Assembly (NCBI GenBank): GCA_036382575.1
Contig: DASVHL010000075.1
Location: 1 to 19,216, forward strand
Origin: UBA6022 sp036382575
Lineage (GTDB): Bacteria; Patescibacteriota; Saccharimonadia; Saccharimonadales; Saccharimonadaceae
Direction: 5' to 3'
Length of the DNA stretch: 19,216 bases
A program made the translations under genes and the position numbers. Shown piece by piece: positions 1-5,970 of the stretch (position 1 is its first letter; each line of letters starts with the position of its first letter). The notes beneath the pieces were generated by a model. It was not told where the DNA came from and searched no databases. It was given only the letters and a program-made list of their open reading frames with translations.

Positions 1-1
1 C

Positions 2-895
2 AATTACAATACACAGACTGTCACCAGCGGCTGGACGCAAATTACCTGTGAGATTACTACTTCTGGCACTACTGTGACCGATCCATATATCTACCTTGTA
101 CAGCCAACTGCACCGGGTAGCGCTCGTACTTACCTCGTCGATAGCTTGTCATTCACGCTCGCCTCTAACAATACGCCGAATGTAAAAGTTGGTAGCGGTA
201 CCGGCAGCGGCGACATCACCCTTTTTACCCTCGACAAATCTGCCACCGCACCAGCTGCAGCCGATAATGATTCGTTACTTGGTAGCATGTACTACGACAC
301 CACACTCGGCAAAGTCCAGTGCTACGAATCTGAAGGGTGGGGCCAGTGTGGCGCTAGTCCTGACATCTTCGTGACGATCAGCCCAGAGTACACCAATGCT
401 GTCATGAATGGCACTGACATCGGTACCATCACCTCTGATCTGTGCTCGGATACGCTTAATATTAACGACGGCAGTAGCAGCCAGCCAACCATCTGTGGTA
501 CCAACGAAACCTATAACTTCTACAAATGGACCTCTGGCGAGTCAACCTCACAAACTCGCAGTATTTATGTCACCTACCAGTTGCCGAGCACCTTCAAGAA
601 CTTTGCCGCCGGACTGACTACCCTCAAGGGTCGCACCAACAGCGCCGACTCAAGCGTTAGTTATCAAGTCTACCGTGATGATGGTAGCTCGGGATTAATC
701 TCGTGCGGCTCGGCTGTATCGATCTCGACTGGATCGCAGTCAACCTGGCAACAAGCCGCCGCGAGTGGTGGCGCCGATCCATCGGCCTGCGGATTTGAAG
801 CCGGCGATAGTATCCTGTTCAGAATTAATCTAACCGCCAAAAGCAACGCCAATGCCTATGTCAGCAATCTCAGTTTTGTCTATAGCAATAACTAG
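2..895 (+). CDS. C-terminal part of a large secreted/cell-surface protein (5' truncated by window)
   Basis: The reading frame is open from base 2 to the TAG at 893-895, so the gene begins before the window. An internal GTG at 74 is not a credible start because protein-like sequence (NYNTQTVTSGWTQITCE) precedes it in frame. The product is rich in Thr, Ser, Gly and Asn, nearly free of Lys and of hydrophobic helices, with paired Cys, as expected of an extracytoplasmic beta-rich protein. It contains the segment LLGSMYYDTTLGKVQCYE followed by GWGQCG, which I associate with large surface or adhesin-like proteins of CPR bacteria (from memory). The final ~150 residues (YNFYKWTS onward, ending YVSNLSFVYSNN) look like one beta-sandwich module of the jelly-roll or carbohydrate-binding type. 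The role, probably at the cell surface, is inferred; the ligand is unknown. Confidence 0.75.
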   Translation, partial: NYNTQTVTSGWTQITCEITTSGTTVTDPYIYLVQPTAPGSARTYLVDSLSFTLASNNTPNVKVGSGTGSGDITLFTLDKSATAPAAADNDSLLGSMYYDTTLGKVQCYESEGWGQCGASPDIFVTISPEYTNAVMNGTDIGTITSDLCSDTLNINDGSSSQPTICGTNETYNFYKWTSGESTSQTRSIYVTYQLPSTFKNFAAGLTTLKGRTNSADSSVSYQVYRDDGSSGLISCGSAVSISTGSQSTWQQAAASGGADPSACGFEAGDSILFRINLTAKSNANAYVSNLSFVYSNN

Positions 896-961
896 CCTGT
901 CTTGGCGTGCCATCTCTGTTATGCTAAGCTAACATCAGCAAGTAATCACAGACTTTTCAAA

Positions 962-983
962 TAGAATTTCAATTTAACAGAGG
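962..983 (+). promoter_or_regulatory. Candidate -10 box and ribosome binding site for the gene at 992
   Basis: TAGAAT at 962-967 is a good -10 hexamer and AGAGG at 979-983 lies 8 nt before the GTG at 992. No convincing -35 box is seen 16-18 bp upstream. The predicted leader is about 18 nt. Confidence 0.4.
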
Positions 984-991
984 CATCGATA

Positions 992-1636
992 GTGGAGTTT
1001 AAAAAACCAACCAGCTACGACGAAGGTCGGCCAAGGCTCAACGTACCACAGCGTGATGGGTCGCTCCCAACGTCGGCTACGCCTTCTGATCAATCACCGT
1101 CTTTGCGAGCAGCCATTAAGGTGACAGCTCAGTCATTCGTACGTCACTTACCTCATTCAAAGAAAGCCATCTTGCTGACAATGGGTGGGATCATAGTCGT
1201 CGTTATCGGCACCAGCCTCTTACTGCAGCACCGCCAAGCCGAGATTAACAGCAAAGCAAAACTACCAGAATTCCAGACTGTCCTGCCGGGTACCAAATCA
1301 ATTAGCGAACTTGGCGGCTGGCAGCGCATCAGTCCGCCCGAAAAGGACCCTGTCTTCGCTTATGCCGATATGATAGGTGACACTCCGATTAGCATTAGTC
1401 AGCAACCACTGCCGGCCTCATTCCGAAGCGACGTTAATGGACAAGTGGCCGAACTGGCTAAAAAATTCAACGCAACCACCAAAATCGAAGCTGGCGACAC
1501 CAAGGTGTACGTCGGTACCTCAGCCAAGGGTCCACAATCAGCCATCCTCACCAAGAATGGTTTACTTATCCTGATCAAATCACAGTCGAAAATTGATGAT
1601 GCCGCCTGGGCGGAATACGTTAAAACACTTAGTTAA
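992..1636 (+). CDS. Single-pass membrane protein of unknown function
   Basis: 214 residues starting at a GTG supported by the upstream AGAGG. Residues 1-57 are hydrophilic, Pro/Ser-rich and basic, so probably cytoplasmic. One membrane span follows at about 59-78 (AILLTMGGIIVVVIGTSLLL). Residues 80-214 form a soluble, probably extracytoplasmic domain including YADMIGDTPISISQQPLP and ending in a short helix (DDAAWAEYVKTLS). I recognise the architecture as a common lineage-type hypothetical in Saccharibacteria but know no function. It follows the surface protein gene by 96 bp and converges on the next gene with only 2 bp between stop codons; the two share a hairpin at their 3' ends. Confidence 0.8.
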   Translation: MEFKKPTSYDEGRPRLNVPQRDGSLPTSATPSDQSPSLRAAIKVTAQSFVRHLPHSKKAILLTMGGIIVVVIGTSLLLQHRQAEINSKAKLPEFQTVLPGTKSISELGGWQRISPPEKDPVFAYADMIGDTPISISQQPLPASFRSDVNGQVAELAKKFNATTKIEAGDTKVYVGTSAKGPQSAILTKNGLLILIKSQSKIDDAAWAEYVKTLS

Positions 1637-1653
1637 TACTAGTGAGACTTTTT
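1622..1653. terminator. Bidirectional terminator hairpin spanning both stop codons
   Basis: Bases 1626-1644 fold as CACT(T)AGT - TAAT - ACTAGTG (7 pairs, one bulged T). On the plus strand a U-tract (TTTTT, 1649-1653) follows after 4 nt. On the minus strand the complement of AAAA at 1622-1625 gives UUUU directly after the stem. The TAA of the plus gene (1634-1636) and the TAG of the minus gene (complement of 1639-1641) both lie inside the hairpin. Confidence 0.6.
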
Positions 1654-2223
1654 GTATTGATCGATTGATTTAGCGACTTTACCGTCAGCTTTGAGGTTTT
1701 CGTAGAATAGGACCTGGTCTTTAACAATTACCATTTGGTCTTCAGGACCATGGATTTCTTCACCTAATTTGATCAGCTGAACGTTGCTTTGATCAGTTGT
1801 TGTCTGTTGAGGATTGCTAGAATCGGCCGCAGCACCAGTTTGGGTTTGCAGATAATAAATATCGGTCAATTTCATATAGTCACCGCCAACAGACTGCAGT
1901 TTACCGAAGTACACTTGGCCGTTTGTAAAGAAAACTGCCTGATATTTGCCGCTATCAATGGCTGGGCCGGCAGCGTGCATCTTTGACCATGCAAACCACC
2001 CCAAGATACCAAGGACAATGATAAGAATGACGATAATAGGTAGGGTAAATCGCTTCTTGCTAGATTTCTTGACACGAGAAACATGATGTGGCGCAGCAGG
2101 TTGCTGCACAGTCTTTGGTGCGTCATGCACCGGCTGCGGAGCCTCTGGCTGTCGCTGTATCGGCTCTGGTGCTACCGTCCGCCTGTCCACTGGTCGTGGC
2201 ACTCGTAACCCTCCGTCCATCAT
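1639..2223 (-). CDS. Single-pass membrane protein with Pro-rich cytoplasmic tail, unknown function
   Basis: 194 residues. Residues 1-45 are Pro/Gln/Arg-rich and disordered; a basic patch (KKSSKKR) precedes one membrane span at about 60-76 (LPIIVILIIVLGILGWF). The C-terminal domain (from about 90) begins YQAVFFTNGQVYFGKL and looks like a small beta fold exposed outside the cell; residues near 132-146 are a Gln/Thr/Ser linker. I know this arrangement as a recurrent Saccharibacteria hypothetical, function unknown. Two adjacent ATGs (2221-2223 and 2218-2220) could start it; GGAG 8 nt before the first favours that one. It has a conventional promoter and a 29-nt leader, unlike the leaderless genes nearby. 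Confidence 0.8.
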   Translation of the reverse strand: MMDGGLRVPRPVDRRTVAPEPIQRQPEAPQPVHDAPKTVQQPAAPHHVSRVKKSSKKRFTLPIIVILIIVLGILGWFAWSKMHAAGPAIDSGKYQAVFFTNGQVYFGKLQSVGGDYMKLTDIYYLQTQTGAAADSSNPQQTTTDQSNVQLIKLGEEIHGPEDQMVIVKDQVLFYENLKADGKVAKSIDQYKKSH

Positions 2224-2258
2224 GTCCTTTTCTCCAATTACCTATTCGTGTTGGATTA

Positions 2259-2288
2259 ATCTTACCATAAGGGGCATGGGAGTTTCAA
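2259..2288 (-). promoter_or_regulatory. Promoter of the membrane protein gene at 2223
   Basis: Reading the minus strand: TTGAAA (2288-2283), an 18-bp spacer, then TAAGAT (2264-2259). The predicted start near 2252 gives a 29-nt leader carrying GGAG. Confidence 0.45.
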
Positions 2289-2316
2289 TCCAAGTTACTA
2301 GCTAAGTAAAAAATTA

Positions 2317-2829
2317 TCAAAGCATCGACTCAACAGTTTCTCTTAAGCTAGTCTTAGCTGCAACACCGCTATCTATTTTATCTAGAATTTCCTTTGGACT
2401 TAGCCATTCGGCTCCGACAAAATCACCAGAATTGTACACAGGCGCTTCGTTACTTCTGTAGATATAAAAGTGTCTAAAATACGGAATGACACCAGGGTTA
2501 AACTTTGCTACAAACTCTAGCTTACTTGGATCAATCGTGAGATTTAACTCTTCTTCAATCTCACGTAAAGCAGATTCAACATAGCTCTCACCCGATCCAA
2601 CATGGCCGCCCACACTATAATCCAGACCATTTGGCGCAATTTTCTTATCGGCAGTTCTGGTTGGTACCCATAACTTGCCTTCGTCATTTTGTATAAACAT
2701 TTCTACGGCACGGATATAGCCAAGCTTTTTCTCAATGAGATCCCCGTAGTTACTGCGAAAAATGGTACCAATAACCTCATCATTTTCATCTACTAAGTCT
2801 AATAGTTCACTATCGGATATATCGCTCAT
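2317..2829 (-). CDS. Nudix hydrolase (isopentenyl-diphosphate isomerase-like/YfcD-type)
   Basis: 170 residues, the normal length for the family. The Nudix box is at residues 75-97: G75-x5-E81-x7-R89-E90-I-x-E93-E94-x-N96-L97. It fits GX5EX7REUXEEXGU except that the last Gly is Asn. The Arg-Glu-Glu-Glu metal-binding core is intact, so metal-dependent pyrophosphohydrolase (or isomerase-type) activity is likely. The N-terminus ELLDLVDENDEVIGT and the TRTADKKIAPNGLDYSVGGHV run resemble the IPP-isomerase/YfcD branch of the superfamily. The substrate cannot be told; a housekeeping (d)NTP or nucleotide-sugar role is as plausible as isoprenoid chemistry. The gene ends in TGA, so TGA is a stop here. 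It starts 26 bp after the pilin-like gene and has its own -10 box abutting the ATG. Confidence 0.9.
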   Translation of the reverse strand: MSDISDSELLDLVDENDEVIGTIFRSNYGDLIEKKLGYIRAVEMFIQNDEGKLWVPTRTADKKIAPNGLDYSVGGHVGSGESYVESALREIEEELNLTIDPSKLEFVAKFNPGVIPYFRHFYIYRSNEAPVYNSGDFVGAEWLSPKEILDKIDSGVAAKTSLRETVESML

Positions 2830-2836
2830 ATGACTT

Positions 2837-2848
2837 ATCTTAACAGAT
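2837..2848 (-). promoter_or_regulatory. Leaderless-type -10 box before the Nudix gene, inside a small palindrome
   Basis: On the minus strand TAAGAT (2842-2837) lies 7 nt before the ATG, which puts the expected start about 1 nt before the codon. No Shine-Dalgarno is present. The box overlaps an inverted repeat, TTATCT - TAAC - AGATAA at 2835-2850, a possible operator. No good -35 box is seen. Confidence 0.45.
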
Positions 2849-2855
2849 AAAATAT

Positions 2856-3380
2856 CTACAGTGCCGGATCAGGAACAGTTACGTTGCATTCTGGACCCGT
2901 TGATTCACCGGCAGTAAAGGTACGTGTCGCGCCACTAATGCCGCATTGTGTATTAACACCTTCTAGTTGGTAGCGCAGGTTGTTTGGGTTTACAAATAAA
3001 ATTCCCGCCCTAGAACCGTCTGTTGCGTTTCGATACACCCGTACGGTACTCGGATTTGGTAAGTTTTTCACATAAGTCGACAAACCAGTGTTCGCAGCCG
3101 TATTTCCGGTGTACACCCTATTGTCCCAACACAAGTCACCAGCATAGCCAGTCCCGAGGCAGTAATTACCACTCCCTGGATAGGCATCATAATCGACAGC
3201 ATATGTCGAATAGAGCTTCATATACTCTTTGACAGCTGTAAGCGTTTTCGTATTCCGTGCGCGTTCTTGCACTCCGTTGAAAGCGACGATAGTAATAGCA
3301 GCCAGAATAGCGATCACAACAATGACAATCAATAGCTCAACGATCGTAAAACCAGTTTGCTGTTTTTGTTTTGCCCACAT
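2856..3380 (-). CDS. Type IV pilin-like protein (class III signal peptide, prepilin)
   Basis: 174 residues. A 10-residue leader (MWAKQKQQTG) ends in Gly10, the prepilin peptidase cleavage site. It is followed by F11 and the hydrophobic helix FTIVELLIVIVVIAILAAIT with Glu at mature position 5, the hallmark needed for pilus assembly. A short amphipathic helix (VQERARNTKTLTAVKEYMKLY) leads to a small C-terminal head with four Cys (C74, C84, C146, C165), probably two disulfides. The head resembles a pseudopilin/minor-pilin type rather than a long major pilin. The DNA for the N-terminal helix matches the second pilin gene at 4857 closely at the protein level, but the heads are unrelated. It would act in a type IV pilus (attachment, motility or DNA uptake); no assembly genes are in the window. 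The start has no ribosome binding site but a -10 box 9 nt upstream. Confidence 0.9.
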   Translation of the reverse strand: MWAKQKQQTGFTIVELLIVIVVIAILAAITIVAFNGVQERARNTKTLTAVKEYMKLYSTYAVDYDAYPGSGNYCLGTGYAGDLCWDNRVYTGNTAANTGLSTYVKNLPNPSTVRVYRNATDGSRAGILFVNPNNLRYQLEGVNTQCGISGATRTFTAGESTGPECNVTVPDPAL

Positions 3381-3389
3381 GTTAGTTCA

Positions 3390-3398
3390 AGTATAGCA
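3390..3398 (-). promoter_or_regulatory. Extended -10 (TGCTATACT), leaderless-type promoter of the pilin-like gene
   Basis: On the minus strand TGC-TATACT (3398-3390) lies 9 nt before the ATG at 3380. The predicted leader is about 3 nt and no Shine-Dalgarno exists. The same TTTGCTATACT string precedes the gene at 5790. Confidence 0.55.
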
Positions 3399-3457
3399 AA
3401 AAGACTCGTGATTCGAATATCCTTAACCTATTAATGAATAGCTTTAGTTTCATTTAG

Positions 3458-3480
3458 TATAATAAAGATACAAAAGGGAG
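3458..3480 (+). promoter_or_regulatory. -10 box and ribosome binding site of the metallopeptidase gene
   Basis: A consensus TATAAT lies at 3458-3463. AAGGGAG at 3474-3480 sits 7 nt before the ATG at 3488. A -35 box is not obvious. The predicted leader is about 18 nt. Confidence 0.55.
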
Positions 3481-3487
3481 AAACAAT

Positions 3488-4309
3488 ATGGCCGATTGGG
3501 GAAAGATTTTCAGCAGAGGCAACGTTCAAGACCGCCGTAGTTCCGGGCTGGCCATTGGCGGAGGCATTGGCACGGTCATAGTAATCGCTACCCTCATCTT
3601 TAATATCATAAGTGGTGGCCAGATCAATATTAACGATCTCTTAGGTCTCATCCCTACTGAATCGCAAAGCAGTTTAAGCTCGAGTGACTTCGAGGGCGCT
3701 GATCAATACGAGGTGTTTGTCTCGACGGTACTTGGCTCGACGAATGATTACTGGCGCAGCCAATTCACAAAATCAGGACAGGAATATACAGAGCCATCAT
3801 TAGTACTATTCCGTTCAGCAACTCAATCGGCATGCGGGTACGCAACGTCCGACGTCGGCCCACACTATTGCCCTGCTGATCAAACAATTTACATTGATGA
3901 GACATTCTTTACTGAACTACAGCAACGTTTCCATGCCAAAGGAGGTGACGTTGCCGAAGCATATGTTATCGCACATGAAGTAGGCCATCATGTTCAGAAT
4001 ATACAGGGTAGTCTGGAGCAAGCGCAGCGAAACGAAACCCAAGCGGCTGCAATTGCAACCGAACTTCAGGCCGATTGCTACGCCGGAGCATGGGCTAATT
4101 CTATAGCCAATCTGGGTGTGTTTGAATCAAATGAAATAAGTGAAGCCATCGACGCAGCCGCTGCTGTAGGTGATGACCGTATACAGCAATCGGTGAACGG
4201 CCAGGTCTCGCCCGAGACATGGACTCACGGCTCATCAGAGAGTAGAGTAAAATGGTTCACGACTGGATATAATAGTGGTGATCCTGTTGTTTGCAAAGAT
4301 GCAGGTTAG
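3488..4309 (+). CDS. ypfJ: Membrane-anchored neutral zinc metallopeptidase, YpfJ family
   Basis: 273 residues. The N-terminus MADWGKIFSRGNVQDRRSS leads into a Gly-rich membrane span at about 22-41. The catalytic domain carries the zincin motif H163-E164-V-G-H167 (AHEVGHHVQ) and the downstream ELQADCYAGAWA block (Glu192 is a likely third zinc ligand). The tail THGSSESRVKWFTTGY is typical of the family (Pfam PF04228 from memory). The Cys pair C116/C128 in SACGYATSDVGPHYCPA is also a family hallmark. All catalytic residues are present. The domain is expected outside the membrane; substrates are unknown for the family. It is divergent from the pilin-like gene, and the VOC gene follows 41 bp downstream without a visible terminator, so the two may be co-transcribed. 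Confidence 0.93.
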   Translation: MADWGKIFSRGNVQDRRSSGLAIGGGIGTVIVIATLIFNIISGGQININDLLGLIPTESQSSLSSSDFEGADQYEVFVSTVLGSTNDYWRSQFTKSGQEYTEPSLVLFRSATQSACGYATSDVGPHYCPADQTIYIDETFFTELQQRFHAKGGDVAEAYVIAHEVGHHVQNIQGSLEQAQRNETQAAAIATELQADCYAGAWANSIANLGVFESNEISEAIDAAAAVGDDRIQQSVNGQVSPETWTHGSSESRVKWFTTGYNSGDPVVCKDAG

Positions 4310-4336
4310 AATAAGAAATGAAACTAAATACCTTTT

Positions 4337-4343
4337 AGGAGGG
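4337..4343 (+). promoter_or_regulatory. Strong Shine-Dalgarno before the VOC gene
   Basis: AGGAGGG lies 7 nt before the ATG at 4351. It is the strongest ribosome binding site in the window and contrasts with the genes that lack one. Confidence 0.7.
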
Positions 4344-4350
4344 ATGTAAA

Positions 4351-4776
4351 ATGACAACTATCAATCCTTACATTAACTTCAATGGAAATGCCGAAGAAGC
4401 TTTCAACTTTTACAAATCTGTGTTCGGCGGCGAGTTCACTAGCCTTGTGCGCTTCAAAGATCTGGAAAGCGCCGAGTTCCCTGTGCCAGAAAACGAAGCA
4501 GATAAAATCATGCGTATTGTTTTGCCTATTGGTGAAAATACCTTAATAGCCAATGATGTGCCTGAAGTTTTGGGTCGAGTAAGCGAAAATGAAAACCGTT
4601 CTAAAATATCAGTCTCCGTGGAAAGTCACGAAGAAGCCGACAGAATATTCAATGGTCTTTCAGTAGATGGAGCTGTCGAGATGCCACTTAGCGAAAGCCC
4701 ATGGGGGACATATTTTGCAATGCTTAGAGACAAATACGGTATTGAGTGGACGGTGGAGTTCGACCCGAGTAAATAG
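4351..4776 (+). CDS. VOC-superfamily protein, PhnB-like (glyoxalase/bleomycin-resistance fold)
   Basis: 141 residues, the usual length. The start INPYINFNGNAEEAFNFYKSVFGGEF is the signature of the PhnB/'3-demethylubiquinone-9 3-methyltransferase' subgroup of the vicinal-oxygen-chelate superfamily. The end WGTYFAMLRDKYGIEWTVEF matches its conserved C-terminus. The two beta-alpha-beta-beta-beta repeats can be followed at about 1-65 and 80-140. These proteins usually act as dimers and some bind a metal; the substrate is unknown, and the methyltransferase name is a legacy annotation that should not be taken as function. It follows the YpfJ-like gene by 41 bp with its own strong ribosome binding site and ends at a short hairpin terminator. 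Confidence 0.9.
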   Translation: MTTINPYINFNGNAEEAFNFYKSVFGGEFTSLVRFKDLESAEFPVPENEADKIMRIVLPIGENTLIANDVPEVLGRVSENENRSKISVSVESHEEADRIFNGLSVDGAVEMPLSESPWGTYFAMLRDKYGIEWTVEFDPSK

Positions 4777-4794
4777 CCCACACGGGCGGTTTTT
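4776..4794 (+). terminator. Short intrinsic terminator after the VOC gene
   Basis: GCCC (4776-4779), loop ACAC, GGGC (4784-4787), then GG and TTTTT (4790-4794). The stem is only 4 bp but GC-only, and it starts on the last base of the stop codon. Confidence 0.5.
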
Positions 4795-4820
4795 ACACAG
4801 CCTACGGGTCGTAAACCACT

Positions 4821-4850
4821 TTGACTGGCAAGATCTTACACTGTTACAAT
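4821..4850 (+). promoter_or_regulatory. Full leaderless promoter of the second pilin-like gene
   Basis: TTGACT (-35, 4821-4826), an 18-bp spacer, then TACAAT (-10, 4845-4850), followed by exactly 6 nt and the ATG at 4857. A start 7 nt after the -10 box falls on the A of the ATG. There is no Shine-Dalgarno. Confidence 0.65.
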
Positions 4851-4856
4851 AAGCTT

Positions 4857-5342
4857 ATGATTAAAAACAAAAACGGCTTTACGATCGTGGAGCTTTTGAT
4901 CGTCATCGTTGTGATTGCAATTTTGGCTGCGATTACAATCGTGGCATACAACGGTATCCAGACTAGGGCTATGGATACAAAGATTAAGAACCTAGCGACT
5001 TCAGTAGGTAAATCTTTACTACTAGAAAAGGTGGACGGCGTAACACCAGCGGCAGTCGGCTATTGGGGCAACGCAGGTGGTGTGGATAGCATTATCATAC
5101 CCAAATACCAACAGACTGGCTATCGAGATGACCTAAAAAGCTCTAACGCTGATTTTGTCTCTCGCATCTTTAGGTATTATAACTGCGCAAGCGGTGGCTT
5201 CGTTATCTATGCATCGCTCAATAGCCCAACGGCTAGTGAAGTTCAAAATTTTCAAGATACCAGAACCCAGTGCGGACAGACTGTCGCCCAAACACCAGAA
5301 ACCGCGCCCCTAATATATAACTACGCTCGAATTTTTAACTAA
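4857..5342 (+). CDS. Type IV pilin-like protein (prepilin)
   Basis: 161 residues from the ATG at 4857. A longer frame from the TTG at 4821 would translate the -35 box itself and give an implausible leader (MTGKILHCYNKL), so it is rejected. The leader MIKNKNG is a normal short prepilin leader, cut after Gly7, followed by FTIVELLIVIVVIAILAAIT with Glu at mature position 5. The head domain is unrelated to that of the other pilin-like protein and has two Cys: NCASGG and TQCGQT, a likely disulfide. It would be inserted in the inner membrane, processed by prepilin peptidase and assembled into a type IV pilus or pseudopilus. It stands alone between the VOC gene terminator and a strong terminator at 5380. 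Confidence 0.9.
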   Translation: MIKNKNGFTIVELLIVIVVIAILAAITIVAYNGIQTRAMDTKIKNLATSVGKSLLLEKVDGVTPAAVGYWGNAGGVDSIIIPKYQQTGYRDDLKSSNADFVSRIFRYYNCASGGFVIYASLNSPTASEVQNFQDTRTQCGQTVAQTPETAPLIYNYARIFN

Positions 5343-5378
5343 GTTGCTCATTCACATCTTGCGATGGCAAGAAAATAG

Positions 5379-5412
5379 CCAGACCAGATGGTCTGACTTT
5401 TTTCTTGGCTCC
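5379..5412. repeat. Direct repeat copy 1 (terminator stem plus GGCTCC)
   Basis: 34 bp matching 6382-6415 at 29 of 34 positions (hand alignment). The shared parts are the stem CAGACC/GGTCTGAC, TTTTC and TGGCTCC. In copy 2 the TGGCTCC is the complement of the tRNA-Asn 3' end GGAGCCA; here no tRNA follows. Confidence 0.5.
5380..5403 (+). terminator. Strong intrinsic terminator after the pilin-like gene
   Basis: CAGACC (5380-5385), loop AGAT, GGTCTG (5390-5395), then AC and TTTTTT (5398-5403). The flanks CAAGAAAA and TTTTCTTG can extend the stem, and on the minus strand a weaker U-tract (CTATTTTC) follows, so it may also serve the minus gene ending at 5449. Confidence 0.75.
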
Positions 5413-5427
5413 CGCTAATAGACACAC

Positions 5428-5446
5428 TTCGCAACTATGTTGCGAA
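5428..5446. other. Perfect 8-bp hairpin just past the stop of the minus gene
   Basis: TTCGCAAC (5428-5435), loop TAT, GTTGCGAA (5439-5446). It starts 3 nt after the minus gene's stop codon. It has no U-tract, so it is more likely an mRNA 3'-end stabiliser than a terminator by itself. Confidence 0.45.
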
Positions 5447-5448
5447 AC

Positions 5449-5790
5449 CTAGTATTTCTTTTGCCAGTCCCTAAACATACCCCGACCTCTTTCAACCAAT
5501 ACTTCGTCAAAGTCATACATCTGAGAGAAATTCCTAATACTAGCCCTTAACGCTTCGAGCCGAGCATTTAGATTAATGCGAGTCTCTGAGACCTGTTCTT
5601 CGGTAAGCCCGTATTCATGCGCTGACTGAAATGCAAGCCCACGACCATATTTATCCAGTATATCTTCGACGTATACGAGCGTCATAAAATAGCTATTTTT
5701 GTCAAAACCATCTTGTTGAATTAAGTCACCGATTTCGTCTGCAAAATCAAGAAGCTCAATCATATGTTGGTACATAGGTTTCCTATTCAT
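5449..5790 (-). CDS. Small soluble helical protein of unknown function
   Basis: 113 residues, acidic N-terminal half (HMIELLDFADEIGDLIQQDGF), no signal peptide, membrane span or Cys. Predicted from composition to be mostly alpha-helical, with a middle helix pair (EEQVSETRINLNARLEALRASIRNF) and a basic/aromatic C-terminus (RGMFRDWQKKY). I do not recognise the family. The start is the ATG at 5788-5790, 8 nt after a TGCTATACT extended -10 box and without a Shine-Dalgarno, so a leaderless message is expected. It converges on the pilin-like gene and shares the hairpin region between them. A real gene is supported by the promoter, codon pattern and 3' hairpin. Confidence 0.65.
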   Translation of the reverse strand: MNRKPMYQHMIELLDFADEIGDLIQQDGFDKNSYFMTLVYVEDILDKYGRGLAFQSAHEYGLTEEQVSETRINLNARLEALRASIRNFSQMYDFDEVLVERGRGMFRDWQKKY

Positions 5791-5798
5791 ATAAGCTC

Positions 5799-5807
5799 AG
5801 TATAGCA
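5799..5807 (-). promoter_or_regulatory. Extended -10 (TGCTATACT), leaderless-type promoter of the gene at 5790
   Basis: On the minus strand TGC-TATACT (5807-5799) lies 8 nt before the ATG, with a predicted 2-nt leader. It lies immediately after a minus-strand terminator, a clean transcript-end/transcript-start junction. Confidence 0.55.
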
Positions 5808-5810
5808 AAC

Positions 5811-5837
5811 AAAAAGATCTTCAGTTCGAAGATCTTT
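5811..5837 (-). terminator. Minus-strand intrinsic terminator
   Basis: A perfect 10-bp stem AAAGATCTTC (5813-5822) / GAAGATCTTT (5828-5837) with loop AGTTC. Read on the minus strand the stem is followed by further U residues (CTTTTTG). It ends whatever is transcribed from the region above 5838, most simply the small gene at 6153. Confidence 0.7.
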
Positions 5838-5970
5838 AAGTGTAATAATCTTGGCTCGCGGTAACGGACGAGTTGCGAACTGTCAGTATTGATTACGATA
5901 ACAGTTCGTTAATACTCATTGAATCTCTGTTTCAGCAACGTCAACGAGCTCTATAGGGCAGTTGCCATCG
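5838..5970 (-). other. Non-coding 3' region with pseudoknot-capable inverted repeats
   Basis: No convincing ORF in 133 bp. Two interleaved inverted repeats lie here: CGAACTGT (5876-5883) with ACAGTTCG (5901-5908), and AGTATT (5885-5890) with AATACT (5911-5916). The order A-B-A'-B' is that of an H-type pseudoknot, or of two mutually exclusive hairpins. The segment 5849-5869 also resembles 5403-5423 (17 of 21 positions). It could be the 3' UTR of the small gene at 6153 or a separate small RNA ending at the terminator at 5811-5837. Confidence 0.35.

Noticed and set aside
74..895. GTG at 74 as the true start of the first gene
   Set aside because: The frame is open and protein-like back to base 2, with no ribosome binding site before 74.
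902..925. Promoter TTGGCG...TATGCT before the gene at 992
   Set aside because: The spacer is only 12 bp, too short for a sigma70-type promoter; TAGAAT at 962 fits better.
4821..4856. TTG start for the second pilin-like gene
   Set aside because: The extension translates the -35 and -10 boxes and spoils a typical short prepilin leader; the ATG at 4857 is preferred.
5849..5930. tRNA on the minus strand ending GCGAGCCA
   Set aside because: The 5' acceptor complement and a T-arm are missing; only the CCA-like tail is present.
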